Positions 35,101-48,620 of a DNA stretch of 64,000 nucleotides are shown one piece after another (positions within the stretch are counted from its first letter, which is position 1; every line of letters starts with the position of its first letter). A model generated the notes under the pieces. That model ran no database searches. It was given only the letters and a program-made list of their open reading frames with translations, and was not told the origin of the DNA. The DNA is taken from NCBI GenBank assembly GCA_029851415.1, contig CM056743.1:24156905-24220904 (forward strand), given 5' to 3'. Both the position numbers and the translations under genes were made by a program. This DNA comes from Eretmocerus hayati (taxonomy: Eukaryota > Arthropoda > Insecta > Hymenoptera > Aphelinidae).

Positions 35101-38100
35101 GACAACGAAGGCTTCATTTTTTGATAATCTCGTAATAAACCACAACGAAATCAACTGGAAAGTGAAGTCTGTCGGAGATTCTGAGGGTCTATTACATAAT
35201 TGAAAAGTACCATCAAATAGTATGAAAAAAGCAGAATAGATATGCACTGAGTAGAGGTAAGAGACAAAACAGTTGGTTCAACAGAACAGGAAGAAAAACG
35301 ATAGACGAGGGCATCGGAAGGGTGCAAGAGAAGGAGACGCCCCCACATAGTGAATCTGAAGATAGTATAGGATTTTAGAAATCTTCAGGGCTATTGTGTA
35401 TTTAGCCAACTATTTGGATAGCACAAGCAGCCAAGCAGATGCCGAGAAGCTTTTTAAACCTCTCCTCTCAAGTCAGTTTGAAGGAAAGTGGAGTAAAAGA
35501 ATGTGGTGGTGCATTGGACTCGTATGAAGATCGGGAGCGAACGGAAAAATAGAAAAGATCAATTCTCTCAATGTGAGTGACCCACTTTCATATTTTTTAT
35601 ATCCCTTCCTCTCTTTCAGCCTTCTACGCAATTTAGATCGCAAGCCCTTGAAGTTGAACGATTTTCTACTCCCTTTTTCCACCGACTTTTGTCATTTTCT
35701 GCATTGAGCCCTCTCAGTTCATTTTAATCACTGCTATTTTGGTTTCTCTTTTCACAACTTCCTACCTAACATTGATTTCCATTCAAAAAAGTAATTTGGA
35801 TTTCCATCTGGTGTGAGCTCAAGACTCATTTTTAAATTCTAAGCCACGAGATTTTTGAAAATTTCACATCCGGCATACAGTCGTGAAACACTTCAATTTT
35901 CCAATTTTTCTTCTAATTACTTGAATTAAACTCGGTACTTACTGGGTCATGGTGAGGATTTTTGAATTCAGAGGTGGAAATACTACAGACTTTTCCCGAA
36001 CCGAGTTTTGGTTGTAGTAATCGACATCATAAAATGTGATATTTTCCCTTGATTGTCGATTCAGTGGTATAGGTCAACGTAAGGGTTGGCAAACGGAATC
36101 AGAGCATGGAACCTTTCTTATATGATTCCTGAATTATCGAGAAGATTGCTGGGCCTCATGATAATCAGATTTCATGAATGTTTGAATATTTTTTTCTTTG
36201 ATCAGAATATGAAATTCGAAAGAATGGTCTAAATGTACATATATCTCGTCAATAAGTTTTTTAGACTGTTAATAATCAGTGGTAATTATGGCGAAAACAA
36301 TTATGTATCACTCCGGGTACAATGAAGAGTCGGTATTCACAGAGACTCTCCTGCTCATCAGATAAGACATAACTGATATTTGTCCAAATGAATGTAACTC
36401 TACACATCAACACTTTGAACTTCCATTATTGAAGTTTTCGCCTCGAATTATGGCTGTATCATATAAGCTACAATATCATCCCAAAAGGAAACCTGAATCT
36501 TCTCAAAAAATTGGGGGTAGAGATAGTCAAGAGTATATACTTTGAAAGAATTGGATCTGAAATTATCGTAGAGTATAACGAGATTCGGGTACACAGTATG
36601 CATCTTTTGAAGAATAAAAATTTGGAAATGCTAATCAGGAAAAATTTCTGTGAAACTCTGAAAATCTTTCACATTGGGCTCGGACTGATCACAAAAGAGA
36701 ATCAGAAAAAAACTCCTCAAACTCTCTACATCTGCGTGCACCTGACACCAAGAGGAATCGAAAAGTTTTCGCTAATGTGCTCATTAAATAATGCTGAGTT
36801 CGTTGAGAATTTTTTCGAGAGACTCTGCACTTATTCCAGAGTGGACGAGTGAAGTAAATTTGTAGAAGTGGAGCAGAAAAATATGAAGATTTACGACGAA
36901 CTGGGTATAATAAGAATTACAGTGAAAGAGGATACTGGAGTAAACGGGAAATTTTATCGAGAAAACTGGAAAATTCCCCGTATTACTTGAGAATAAATTT
37001 CACAACAGTATCACTTCAACTACTATAGTAATACCTACTTATATGACTCTACACAACTTACACTATTATAAACTATTTTGCCCCGCATGCTTCACTCTGA
37101 GTGCCAGAATTCCAAAATTATTATATACGAAAAATATCATCATGTACCACATATGAGTGGTTCAGAATCAAAGTGAACTTGATGCACTTTTTGAAAATGC
37201 ATAAAATGAACCGAAGAATGATACTAAAAATTCCTCTCGTTTTGGTGGATTTGGATTAATTCTTCGCAGATGATTCTTCCCGTCCATCCTATGATGTTCG
37301 CTGACTTAGAGAATTTTTCCCGAATGGCTTCCATTCATGTTTAATTTGTGGGAAACCACGGGATGAATGAGTTTCAACAGTGGAATTGATCCTCTTTGAT
37401 TCTGAGCCACTCATATATGAAGCGAATTGTGAAAGTTACAGAAAATACACAAAGAAAATCCAGGAATTTCTGAGAGTCGGACAAAAAGGAAAACTTATAT
37501 CTCCACAGCAAGAATACACGCTCAGATAGGAGAAAATTTCAAAGACAATGAATTCAACTTGAAGCAGAATGAGAAGTCATGAGTTGCAAGCAGATGCAGA
37601 GCATAATATACACTTTTGCGCAGTTTCGAGCTACGTACGCTCCTTGGATTCGCTGACGTTGCAATAAGGAGCGAGAGCCTGGAAAAAGAGCCTTCATTCC
37701 TGTTATAGCGCGTCCGCGTGAGCAGGATAAATATGAGCTTTTTCTGATTTGCCACGCGCAGCGCATCGAACATCTACAATATTCTTTCGAGCCCGTACGA
37801 AGCTTGGGATACACCTGCAAGCGAATTTATATCGGCTTTGATACGATGACCGCATTCAAGACACAGGAAAGGAAAGATAGAGTAGGGCAGCAGGTGTTGG
37901 TGAGAAATCATTCTCATGTTTTATTCGATAGCCGTAGTTTTTTTCATTCGAATTTGAGAACAACTTCAGAATATGATACCTTTTTGAAGAGAAGGAGTTA
38001 CGAGAAAGGAAGTTCTTGAGTTAGGACGATTTCTTCAAAAAGCTCGGCGTAAAATGCTGAGATACTAAAGTATTGTGGAAGGATGGATTTTTCCCATACA

Positions 38101-39086
38101 AATGAGGTCTCGAAGTTACAATTTTTACACTCAAATTTTTGTGAAATATTCCATGTTTTGAGAATGTCACTGCGATATCATGTTATCAATAGTTTGTGGT
38201 AGTCTTAATTTCGTACTTAGTTTTTCCCATCGTTCGCTCTTCTGGACAATATCATACGGATAATTTCATATACCACCATGACAGTCTGCCATGCGATACT
38301 TATTCCGGCACAAGAATCCGCAACTCATTTTTTCTTGTCTTCAACAAAAACGTGGTGCCAATCCCTAGGCGAACTCTCTTTCTCCTTTCCCCCACATGCA
38401 TGGATTGTCAATCTTTCTTGGGGGCTATTCAGGTAGATTTGAAATGACCTACACAACCAAAAATGCAATCGTAAAACTTTACATCAAATATTTAAGCCTA
38501 GGAGGCTGAGACCTCATCCACGAAGTTCGGTTCAGAGCCAATTTAGTTATATTTAATTTGAAGCATCCCGAGGACAGTGAAAATACCCATACAGGTGGGT
38601 AAGATCGCCATATTCCGAAATAGTGGTGCGTGTGACCCACACGGATTTCGTTGCTAATTTTCTATATTCGAAGTAAGTACCGAAACCGATATTTCCCCAG
38701 GGGTTCAGCGCAAAAAAAAAATTGTCACGCTTACTAGAATTTTTTGAAGTTCGAAGAAAGACTCTTCCTAGCGCTTTTTCAGAAGCTTGCCGAATCGATC
38801 AAGAACTTTGTAGCGTGGCCTGCGGAAGCCGATCCCCTCAATTCTAACGTCAATCACCCCAGAATATTGTTTAGGAAAGTCTCAAATTCGAATCTGATTA
38901 CTCCATTCGTTGAAATGTAAAGCTAATTTTTCGCGATTTTTGAGCCATATTGAGATGGTTATCTCGGCGGATCTCAAAATTCCTTCATTTAATCCAATTA
39001 GCTTTCCTGACGTCGAAGAATCCTATAGTGTCTTTTTTTGAACGTCGTAATTGGTCGAGAGAGGTCTGAGCTACGCCCATTCCACG
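32187..39086. other. 6.9 kb with no supported gene
   Basis: No exon with convincing splice sites or domain, no long repeat. The longest frame (36511-36852, 113 codons, starting with TTG) is unrecognised. A GT-rich stretch lies near 33463-33492. Confidence 0.4.
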
Positions 39087-39935
39087 ATACCGTCAAATTG
39101 GGTAAATTTGGTACGATTTCGTTACTTTCCATTCTCTTTGGCTCGGCATTTCAACATACATTGACGAAATCCACCTCTATTAGTAGCCAATCCAAAGCTT
39201 ACAGTCTCAGCTTCTGATTGACGGGCTACAAAGTCCAATTTGATGTGTCTGAGCTAGAGCTATTAGCAGTTTTGTGAAGGTACCAAAGTTAGACCCCGAT
39301 GGGGCAACTTTGGTACACTTACAAAATATTTCAACTCTACACACCACCATGTGAATGCACTAATTTTAATTGTTCAGAAGTCTTATTTTGAGCTATTTGG
39401 AACATTCTAAAACCTCATAGACCATCACTCGACTCAAGATGAGATGAAAAGAAGCTGTCATAGGAAGGTGTACTGAGTTACCCTATCCCCGTACTTCTTA
39501 CCTAGAGTGCGGTAACTTTGGTACACTTTTTCATGGTTTTTCCCACTGTTTTTCATTTATTGAAATTCCAAATGCTTCAAACACCCCAATGTAACGATGG
39601 TTCCTTCAAGATGAAGCTATACGTGGTCATCAAGATGGAGCGTTATTCACCCGTAGTTCGTTTCAGGACACTTCTTGCCAGGTACACTTACTGGACCACT
39701 CACTTAGGTATCGGTACTAAATCAACCTTTTTGGGAAAAACTTCGATAAGCGACTCCAATCATCCACACGGGATCTACGGTGACTCAACACATTGTTCAT
39801 ATGCGTGTCAAGAGGGGAGGATAGGTTTCAGAGCTATAGAATCATTTACCTTGCCGAACGCAGCTCTGAAGTTCATTCTTCAGGGGTGTAGCAAAGTTGC
39901 ACCCACTCTACCAAAGTTACCCAATTTGACGGTAT
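39087..39935. mobile_element. Element with ATACCGTCAAATTGGGTAA ends and AACTTTGGTAC repeats
   Basis: Perfect 19 bp inverted ends (39087-39105 and 39917-39935). The phrase GGTAACTTTGGTACAC or parts of it recur at about 39284, 39303, 39513, 39892 and 39912 in both orientations, so the interior is built of a repeated motif like the other elements here. A 146-codon frame across the right half overlaps the inverted end and is not credible as a gene. Confidence 0.6.
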
Positions 39936-40016
39936 GCATTTTTCCAAAAAGTGGTTAATCGACTATGCCAGTACTTCAGTCTAACAACTCCAATTGGGCT
40001 GAAATGAAACACAAAT

Positions 40017-40552
40017 GTGCTTCAAGTATTGCAGATTAGAGCGCAAAGGGTTTTAGTCTGTATTTTGGCTCCCTCTCGAACTTTCGATATCATGGAAACT
40101 TCATTTTTCGAGTAATCGTGAAGAGCGATTCCTGCGCATGCGCATATGCTCATGCTTCGGAAGTATTCCTCATCGATGAACTGTGGAATTCCCTTAAAAA
40201 TGACTCCTAGACAAAGTTTTGTGCAACAAAACCAGAGATCTAGCTATTTCGAAGCCGGAGAAGATTCGAAGTACCCATACGGAAAGCCGTAAACATTCTT
40301 CAAAACAGTTAGATCTCTGGTCTTGTTGCATAAAATGGACTCCATCCAGAGGTCGTTTTGACGAAAATTTCCACGGGCTATCCATTGAAATACTTTCGGA
40401 ACCATAAGCATGTGCGCATGCGTACGAAATGGCTGGATCACTATGAAAATTACTCGAAAGTTGGGACCTTAATGAAATCATAAACCCCGTATATCGGCCA
40501 AAATACAGATTAAAATCTCCTGCGCTCAGTTCTCCTTTACTTGAAGCATACT
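40017..40552. mobile_element. 536 bp foldback element
   Basis: Palindrome from GTGCTTCAAGTA to TACTTGAAGCATA, centred near 40285. Paired blocks include GAGATC…, GGACTCCATCC/ATGACTCCTAG, GCATGCGCATATGCTCATG against CATAAGCATGTGCGCATGC, and CTCGAACTTTCGA against ACTCGAAAGTTGGG. Arms are about 80 percent identical. Overlapping frames on both strands mirror each other and are artefacts. Confidence 0.7.
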
Positions 40553-40779
40553 AGTGGTGAATTTCAGATAGATTCAGGCCACTAGACAGGAGTACTGTCA
40601 TGGTCGAATCGGCATTTTTCGGAAAAAGGCATATGATAGAATGAACGCAGCTCGGACCTCTCCCGACCGATTCCGATGTTTGAGAATGGGAACTGTAGAG
40701 TTTCTCAAGGCCTAAAAAATTAGTAGAATTCGTCAATTCGCAAACTATTTTGGAATGGCCTCAGATTCAAGGTTTCACA

Positions 40780-41093
40780 ATGAAATATGCTCATTCCACA
40801 CGTTGAAATGATAGGCTATTTTTTGCACTGCTGAGCAGAGTTTGACACAAAACTGATTTTTGAATTTGGGTTCATTTCGGATCGGGGGGTCAAACTTCCG
40901 TGATAATTTTGGTAATGTAATAGATAATTTCGTTGCTGTGCATATTGATGGAGATCAATTCCAAAATTATCACAGAAGTTTGACCCCCCGATCCGAAATG
41001 AACCCACATTCAAAAATCAGTTTTGTGTCAAACTCTGCTCAGCAGTGCAAAAAATAGCCTATCATTTCAACGTGTGGAGTGAGCATATTTCAT
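40780..41093. mobile_element. 314 bp near-perfect foldback element
   Basis: Arms 40780-40912 and 40966-41093 are almost identical (ATGAAATATGCTCATTCC… ; GGGGGGTCAAACTTC…) with a spacer of about 53 bp. Two mirrored frames (MNLGSFRIGGSNF / MNVGSFRIGGSNF) arise from the symmetry. Target duplication not evident. Confidence 0.8.
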
Positions 41094-42628
41094 TTTGGGA
41101 CTTTCCAAAAAAATGTTCTCGAAAGTTGACATCGAATAAAGGAAATGCGCTTCCGCAAGTCCAGATACGATGTTCCTGTCGGATTGGGCAAGCTCCTGGA
41201 AAAAACGGTATAACACGCCTTTTTTTGAAATTCAAACATTTCTAGCGGGTGTGACAAAATTTTTTGGTCTGAAACTCTGGAAAAGCACTATTTTTGGTGC
41301 CTACTTTCATAGAAAGAATTGGCAAAAGAATTCGTCGCCGTCGCGCGCACGATTTGGTTGGAGTATGGCGATCTCACCTAGGTGTATGACTATATGAACT
41401 ATTTTACTTTCATCAGCCCAAAGACGAATGACTCTAGATGTTTCCACATGGACTGTTTGTTGTGGATCTGGTGCATTTTTCTGCTTGTACGTGGACATCA
41501 TGGAAATAATGAATGATCGTGACGTGGTTAAGACGACAAACTTGACTTTGAAACGTCGTCGTCAGCGAACGTACAGTGACTCGCAAGACAGCCGTTATCA
41601 TCTTTGAATATTGCAGAAAATGTTTACGAAATGAAAACTTGATTCTTATGAGATTAACCATAGACCCTTTGATCATTCAAATAGTTCATACTGGTTATTG
41701 AATATCAGTTTTTTGCAAAATTTTTGTACTGAATCATTTACCAGAGTGGGCCTCACCGATAAGCACGGAAAAAAAGGAAATCTTTACACACTCTTAAACG
41801 AGGTTTGTAATCAATCGGTTAACATTCACCACTTTCAAAACGTCCAATCGAACTCATGGAGTTGAATAATGCTCAGTTTGTGAAAAGTATCGTCAGTTCA
41901 AAGCTGCAACAAATATGTATATAACGGAGTTTTAGGCTCAGTCAAGCCTGCTGGATTAGAGTTCGACTGGATTTTCTTGGATATACGAACAGAGGATGAA
42001 TATATAGTGGTAGAAGGATGGGAAATCCGGATTATGGGGCTCGCGCGTAGATATTGATCTGGGCAAACTCGTGTTTATGCGCACAGTCCCACCGTTAACA
42101 GAGCGGCTAATGTCTCGTGAACTTTTACGATATATTGCCGTATATAGCCGTACTCTAAACTCGTTGTCGTCGTCGTCTTGAATGCATCATGGGATAGGCA
42201 GAGTTTTGAGCTTGCTATGGATGATCCTGGACTCTTTTTCGAGCGAGACGGATGAGATGAGGTAGACGCCTTCGATTGGATATTTGTGCACTTGGAGGAT
42301 TCTTTAGATATGGAATGAAATAATGATGCTGTGGATGTAGGAGATTGAGAAATGTTGATTTACCCATGAAACGTGAGATGGAGTGGCTCGGATTTAAGAT
42401 CACTTGTGAGCTATTGAAATAATCATAGAGACCCACAACAGTCCGACTAACTATTGATCTGGGTTCTGGAAAGAAGAATTATGAGTATGAAAAAACTAGT
42501 TCGTATAGATGTCAGGACGTTGCCGCACGTCGGTGGAATCAAAACTTGAATTGAGAGGTATCTCCGCAAAAATACGAGGGTAGATACTCAACCTCACGAT
42601 CAAACTCTGTATAGTAGAATCTATTTAA
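41094..42628. other. No recognisable feature
   Basis: About 1.5 kb without a supported gene or repeat. Confidence 0.4.
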
Positions 42629-43098
42629 GTTGGACACTTCGGTTCCGAAGAAAAGTATACAATATACATAACGAGGTTGCCAACATACAAGAACATGTCA
42701 AAAAGTCAGTTTATGGTGACGTCAAGTCATTCAATGAAGAATACTAGATGTCCACAGTATGTACACTAATTCATCGACAAATTAATGAGTGACTGAGTCA
42801 TTTTCCAGAGTTCAAAATATCGTATTTGCATATTTGTGTAAAAATGAAGTGACCAATCATATCGTCAGGTAACCCGTCGTCATGGACGTTCCAGCACGTG
42901 TGGTTTATCATAATATGTCCAATTTTAAAGGTCTTGATCATAAATTCAAATACTCATCCTGAGTCTCCAGTGGGGTGTACGACTTAGCAATTTGTCTAAC
43001 GTATACAGTGTCCAACATTCGAAGAAAAATTTCCATTTGAATAAATATAATTCTTTTCATTTTCAAAGAAAAGCGTACAACTTCAGGAAGTGTCCAAC
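42629..43098. mobile_element. Possible MITE with GTTGGACACTTC ends
   Basis: Perfect 12 bp inverted ends GTTGGACACTTC / GAAGTGTCCAAC, each followed inward by GAAGAAAAG or its mirror; a third copy of GTGTCCAAC plus TCGAAGAAAAA lies internally at about 43009. No target duplication seen. Confidence 0.4.
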
Positions 43099-45338
43099 AC
43101 AAGCAGAGTCTGTTCGTACAGATTTTACTCTATTTCTTTATTGAGGAACCATAATTCTGTGAGGTCTGGATAAATGATCTAAGTCAGGCCAGTGATAACT
43201 TTGGAGATGAACGGAATTCTGTAATGAAGATGCAAGCGTGCATAAGTGCATAGCACTTCTATATTTTCAAAATAAATATACATTTCAACTCGATTAATCT
43301 TCGCTAGCACAAAAGAATGTTCATTCACGCGAATTCAAAACGAAACCGTGAATGCCGCTAACTGGAAACAGAAGGAAGAAATCTCATCAAGCCCAAAATC
43401 ATTCACAAGGATGAGAATCCATGAATTTATGAATTAATTTAGCTACTGGGGTATATAGTCATGATCCTAGACGAGTGTGATGTCCTGATGGTCGTCCTGC
43501 TTTGAAATCTTTCTATATAAAGAACATTCACGTAGCTGATAGTTGAGTTAATTGGGAGGAAAGTACTCGTATATTCGTAGGTCATAAGAGAGTGGAGAGT
43601 GTCTCCATAAGAGAATGAATCATCGGCAGATAACTTCACGCAGGTGAAGAGGATCATCGTGTTAATAATCTCCGAAAGTCGGGATGGACCGCGCGCTGCT
43701 CCTAAGGTGATCGCTGGGGGACGATATAAAAGAAATGTCCGAGGAATCCCTTATTTAGGATAACCTTACCGGATCAAGGTTCACGAATACGCTCTGGTAA
43801 GCGTCAACAGGTAAAACGAGTCCGAGACTCGTATTTCTCTATTAGCAACGCGCGCTAGTGAGGAATGAGAAGGAATTATTCTTCTCAGAAAACCACAAGC
43901 GGATAATTTTGATTCTTGTTGAATATTGTTTCTTAAGAATTTCCATAACATACCCCATACAAATATCCCATCTCCTTGTATCTTCCACTTTTTTTTCGAC
44001 AAAGTGACCCAGCATCATCTAATATCATAATCTGACTCCTTCATTGAGTGAGGAGCATGACAACCAAAGCTCTTGGCGCTCTCAAACTTTGTATGAATGT
44101 CATAGTATCAGAGGAGAAAAATTACTCCAATAATGAATCATGAACGAAGAACTTTGGCCTACTTTCAAATCTGTACGATAATTAAATCGAGATTATCACA
44201 TTTTCCAATACGCTGCTGATTCATATACAAAGATATCACGAATTGAATTGCTTTGATCAGAGCCTTTCTCTCTCTCTAGAATCATGAAAATTTCCTACGG
44301 AATTCCACATCTGCTTTCATCTAACACCTCTGATGCTCAAAAAGGCGCATTCACAGTCTAATTAATTAATGCCCAACCCTTGCCAAGTATTTACGACTCT
44401 TGCGCTACGTCACACGGTGGGCTAATTAATGCGATAAAATATGCAGCAATGCTTTCTCTTCCTTTCTTTCTCTCTCTCACTTTTCCTTCTTTGGTCTACG
44501 ATGCTAATATAGAAAGTGAGAGATGCTTGTGCGATAGATTAACAGATAGGAGTAATTGCATTCTCGCTTTCAAGTTTGCAACCCTCATATTTATAATGCT
44601 CACCTCTCGTTTTCTAATCTTATCTTATTTGAAGCGTCTCTCTCTCTCTATGTTGCCATTATCTCTTCATGAATTGCGATTGAAAACAAAATAAGGTGCG
44701 AAACGGTTCAATTATAAGTACGTGTGGATTCGAGAGGGCAATTTGTTTGCCAAGAAAAATGAAAATTCCGAGGACAATTGCAATAATAACCGATTTTGAT
44801 ATGGAGAAAATATCGTGATTCTAGTTAGCTTCGCCTAGGTTATGTGAATATTTCGAACTTTTGAGACTCAAAATGATATCTTGACACGCTTTGCTAACGA
44901 TTTCGTGATGAAACATTTGATTATCATTTGATTATCATATTTACGCTATGTATAAATTGCCTAATTATTGCAAATATCTGCTAACTTATTCATGATCCCT
45001 TCTAAATTAGATTTTGATCGTTATATATTATGCTCAATCGTGATTCTGTTGTTATGCTTGATGTTTGCTGAATTTGATTCTATGAAACACAAAATTTCCT
45101 CTAGCAGTCTAACTATTTCATGAACCATGTTGTATGATTTTGTATATGCACCTTGCCATACAGTCCTCTGTGACCATGGCATGAATGAATCGTTATTCAA
45201 TCAAAAATCTCTCAGCTGATGCATACGGTTATGAGATTACTGAGAATACATTTGATTTTAGGGTGAATGTAGAGAGTAGCCAAGTCTGTATGAGGATACC
45301 TCCATGGACTTCATTCTATATACACTGAGAGAAGAATA
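43099..45338. other. No recognisable feature
   Basis: About 2.2 kb AT-rich DNA with CT-rich patches (44263-44280, 44450-44475, 44640-44650). No gene supported. Confidence 0.4.
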
Positions 45339-46956
45339 TCTTATATTATTAATGGATAACTTCGATATCGAGATTCGAGGCGTTCCGATCGAGATTTTGC
45401 GCGCGTTTTACGAGTTGTCTCAATGTGTGTTGCTGTGGATTAATAAATCTGTGATCTTTGAATGTATTTACAGGGGGATCAATATAGTTGAAAGTATTCA
45501 ATTATGCGATCGACATCGCGGAACTATTATATCTGTTGATTATTTCCAATTTATCGGAAGGAAAGTAATGATGAGTTTCAAGCATCTGAACTCATGCACT
45601 GTAGCGTTCTGTCCAGTTCTGTCTGCTTCGTTGTCAACATTGAGCAGGTGATCGGTCGCGCCTGCGCATCATATCGGGTTTTATTACACCTACTTGAATC
45701 AATCGGATCGCGATTCACTCGCTAAATGAGTGATAGGAAAGTAGATTGCTGCTTGACCAACAACCGAAATATCGGATATCCCGCGTAACAATGAGGTTAA
45801 TGGTAATCATTTGAAGATTCATTTTTTGATATTTAATTCATCGTCCTTCAACGACCGAATAGATCTCAGGAATGCTTATCTAAATTCTCAAAATGATTCA
45901 TACCAACTTCGAAGTTGGATCTATACTGATTTTTGATTGGGCTAGATTAACTAGAATTTTTTTCGTGAATGATGAATGTTTCAACATTAGTCTTGAATTG
46001 CATGTATAAAATTTTGTGATTGAGATAGATCAACTGAAATTCTCTTTGTGAATGTTGAATATCCTTACATCATTTTAAAAAAAATTTTCAATTTGTGAAT
46101 ATAATTCTTCAAGTTCTAATGCGTGAAACAACTCTTCAGTTGGTGGATGGCACTGAATTGGGCCGAATGGATTGAGGAATAGGTTGAATAACTTTCTCAT
46201 CTCTGGATGATGATCAATTGAATTTCAAATAATCGATCGAAAATTTTGCATTTGTCGATTTAAAAAAAATTTCTTCAGAGGCATTCGAGAAATTCTCGCT
46301 TTACAAAGGTTGATTGGCTGATCTTTGTGCATATCCTTGAAAAATGTTTCCTACTTCTCTTTTATAGCCGATTCAGAGGAGAAGAAGGAGGAGGAGAGAA
46401 ATACTTCTCCATCCGAAAATGAGTAAAAAACCTCTGAAAATCTCAATAAAATTGGAAACCCACATATTTCACGTGAAAATTGAAATTGTCATGCACAAGC
46501 GTTGCATAAATTTGAATCATTGACTTTGGATTTGGGCTCAATTCTCCACTTCTCAAAATGATCTTCATTCCTTGATGGTCACCCTCAATGATATTTTATA
46601 AAAACTGGATAGTTTTTTGACCCCATACCATACGGGTGGTTGAACCATGCGCGCGCAGCGCGCGCACTTCGTGAATCGAATAGTTTTTTGAGATTATTCG
46701 AAAAATCCCTCAGACAGTCGTGAATTTCTGAACCAGCAATCCATAAATTTAGATTTCGAGGCATGTTAGATAGATAAACATATAGATCGATGACATTTCC
46801 ATTCCATATTCTTTTACTATATCATATTTGCTTCTTTCTGGTACCATATATACCGGCATAAAATTTTTTCCAAACACAATAGCCTTTTGTCGTATGTTCC
46901 AGAATTTTAAGCCATCGTAACCATCCGCGCGCAACGCGCGCGTTTTAGAGTTCTAG
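45339..46956 (+). mobile_element. Non-autonomous Helitron, copy 1
   Basis: Begins TCTTATATTATTAATGG after an A (45338) and ends CTAG before a T (46957), the A/T target signature of Helitrons, with no target duplication. A GC hairpin (CGCGCGC AA CGCGCGCG) lies about 10 nt before the CTAG end. A second GC hairpin (GCGCGCGCAGCGCGCGC, about 46649-46665) sits some 300 bp upstream. No Rep/helicase is encoded; a 115-codon frame spanning the left end starts outside the element, so it is not convincing. About 90 percent identical to copy 2. Confidence 0.85.
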
Positions 46957-46968
46957 TCATCGTATTAA

Positions 46969-48619
46969 TCTTATATTATTAATGGATAACTTCGATATTC
47001 GAGATTCGAGGCGTTCCGATCGAGATTTCGCGCGCCACTTACGAGTCGTCTCAATGTGTGTTGCTGTGGATTAATGACATTGTATTATTCGAATGTATTC
47101 ATAGGTAGATCAATATAGTTGAAAGTATTCAATCATGCGATCTACATAGCCTAACTATTATATCTGTTGATTATTTCCAATTTATCGAAAGAAGAGTAAT
47201 GGTGAGTTTCAAGCATCTGAACTCATGCACTGTACAGCGTTCTGCCCAGTTCTGTCTGCTTCGTTGTCAACATTGAGCAGGTGATCGGTCGCGCCTGCGC
47301 ATCATATCGGGTTTCATTACACCTGCTTGAATTAATCGGATCGCGATTCGCTCGCTAAATGAGTGATAGGAAAGTAGATTTCTGCTTGACCGACAACAGG
47401 AATATCGGATATCCCGTGTAATAACGAGGTTAATGGTAACATTTGAAGATTCATTTTCTGATTTCATCTTTCTTCAACGATTGGAAAGATCTCAGGAACG
47501 CTTATTTAAATTCTTAAAATGATCCATACAAACTTAATAGTTGCATCCATCCGTTTTTTGATGGGGTAGATTAACTAGAATTTTTTTCGTTTTTCATGAA
47601 TGTTTCAACATAATTCTTAAATTACATGTATAAAATTTTGTGATTGAGGTAGATCAACTAAAATTCTCTTTGTGAATGTTGAATATCCTTACATAATTTT
47701 GAAAAAAGTTTTCAATTTGTGAATATAATTCTTCAAGTTCTAATGCGTAAAACAACTCTTCAGTTGGTGGATGACACTGAATTGGACCGAATGGATTGAG
47801 GAACTTTTTATTTGTGAATAATGTATTCTTTCAAATTGTAGGAGGCTCAATAACTTTCTCATTTCTGGATGATGATCAGTTGAATTTCAAATGATCGATC
47901 AAAAATTTTTCATTTGTGCACTAAAAAAAAATTTTACAGAAGCATTCAAGAAATTTTCGCTTCACAAAGGCTGATTGGCTGATATTTGTGCATATCCTTG
48001 AAAAAATTTTCCTCCTTCTCTTCTATAGCCGATTTAGAGGAGAAAAAAGAGAAGGAGAGAAACATGTCTCCATCCAAAAATGAGTGAAAACCTTTGAAAA
48101 TCTCAATCAAATTGGAAACCCACACATTTCACGTGAAAATTGAGATTTTCATGCGCAAGCGTTGCATGAATTCAAATCATCATTGATTTTGGAGTTGAGC
48201 TCAATTCTCCAGTTCTCAAAATGATCTTCGTTTCTTGATGGCCACCCTCGATGATGTTTTATAAAAACTGGATAGTTTTTTGACCCCACACCATACGGGT
48301 GGTTGAACCATGCGCGCGCAGCGCGCGCACTTCGTAGATTGAATAGCTTTTTGAGATTATTCGAAAAATCCCTCAGGCAGTCGTGAATTTTTGAATCAGC
48401 AATCCATGAATTCCGATTTCGAGGCATGTTAGATGGATAAACATATAGATGAATGACATTTTCATTCCATATTTGTATACTATTTCATATTTGCTCCTTT
48501 CTGGTACCATATATACCTGCATAATTTTTTTTTTCGAACACAATAGCTTTTTCCGTATGTTCCAGAATTTCAAGCCATCGTAACCATCCGCGCGCAACGC
48601 GCGCGTCTTAGAGTTCTAG
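46969..48619 (+). mobile_element. Non-autonomous Helitron, copy 2 (head-to-tail)
   Basis: Same orientation as copy 1, separated by only 12 nt. TC start after A (46968), CTAG end (48616-48619) before T (48620), terminal hairpin CGCGCGC AA CGCGCGCG, internal hairpin at about 48310-48326. Relative to copy 1 it has a roughly 35 bp extra block near 47804-47850 and scattered substitutions. The divergence means the pair is not a fresh tandem duplication. Confidence 0.85.
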
Positions 48620-48620
48620 T

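Noticed and set aside
36511..36852. 113-codon frame
   Set aside because: Non-ATG start, no family resemblance, no splice or promoter context.
39518..39958. 146-codon frame
   Set aside because: Begins with GTG, overlaps the inverted terminus and motif repeats of the element at 39087-39935, and shows no domain.
45304..45651. 115-codon frame at the left end of the first Helitron
   Set aside because: Starts outside the element, and the second copy is frameshifted near its start; no recognisable domain.
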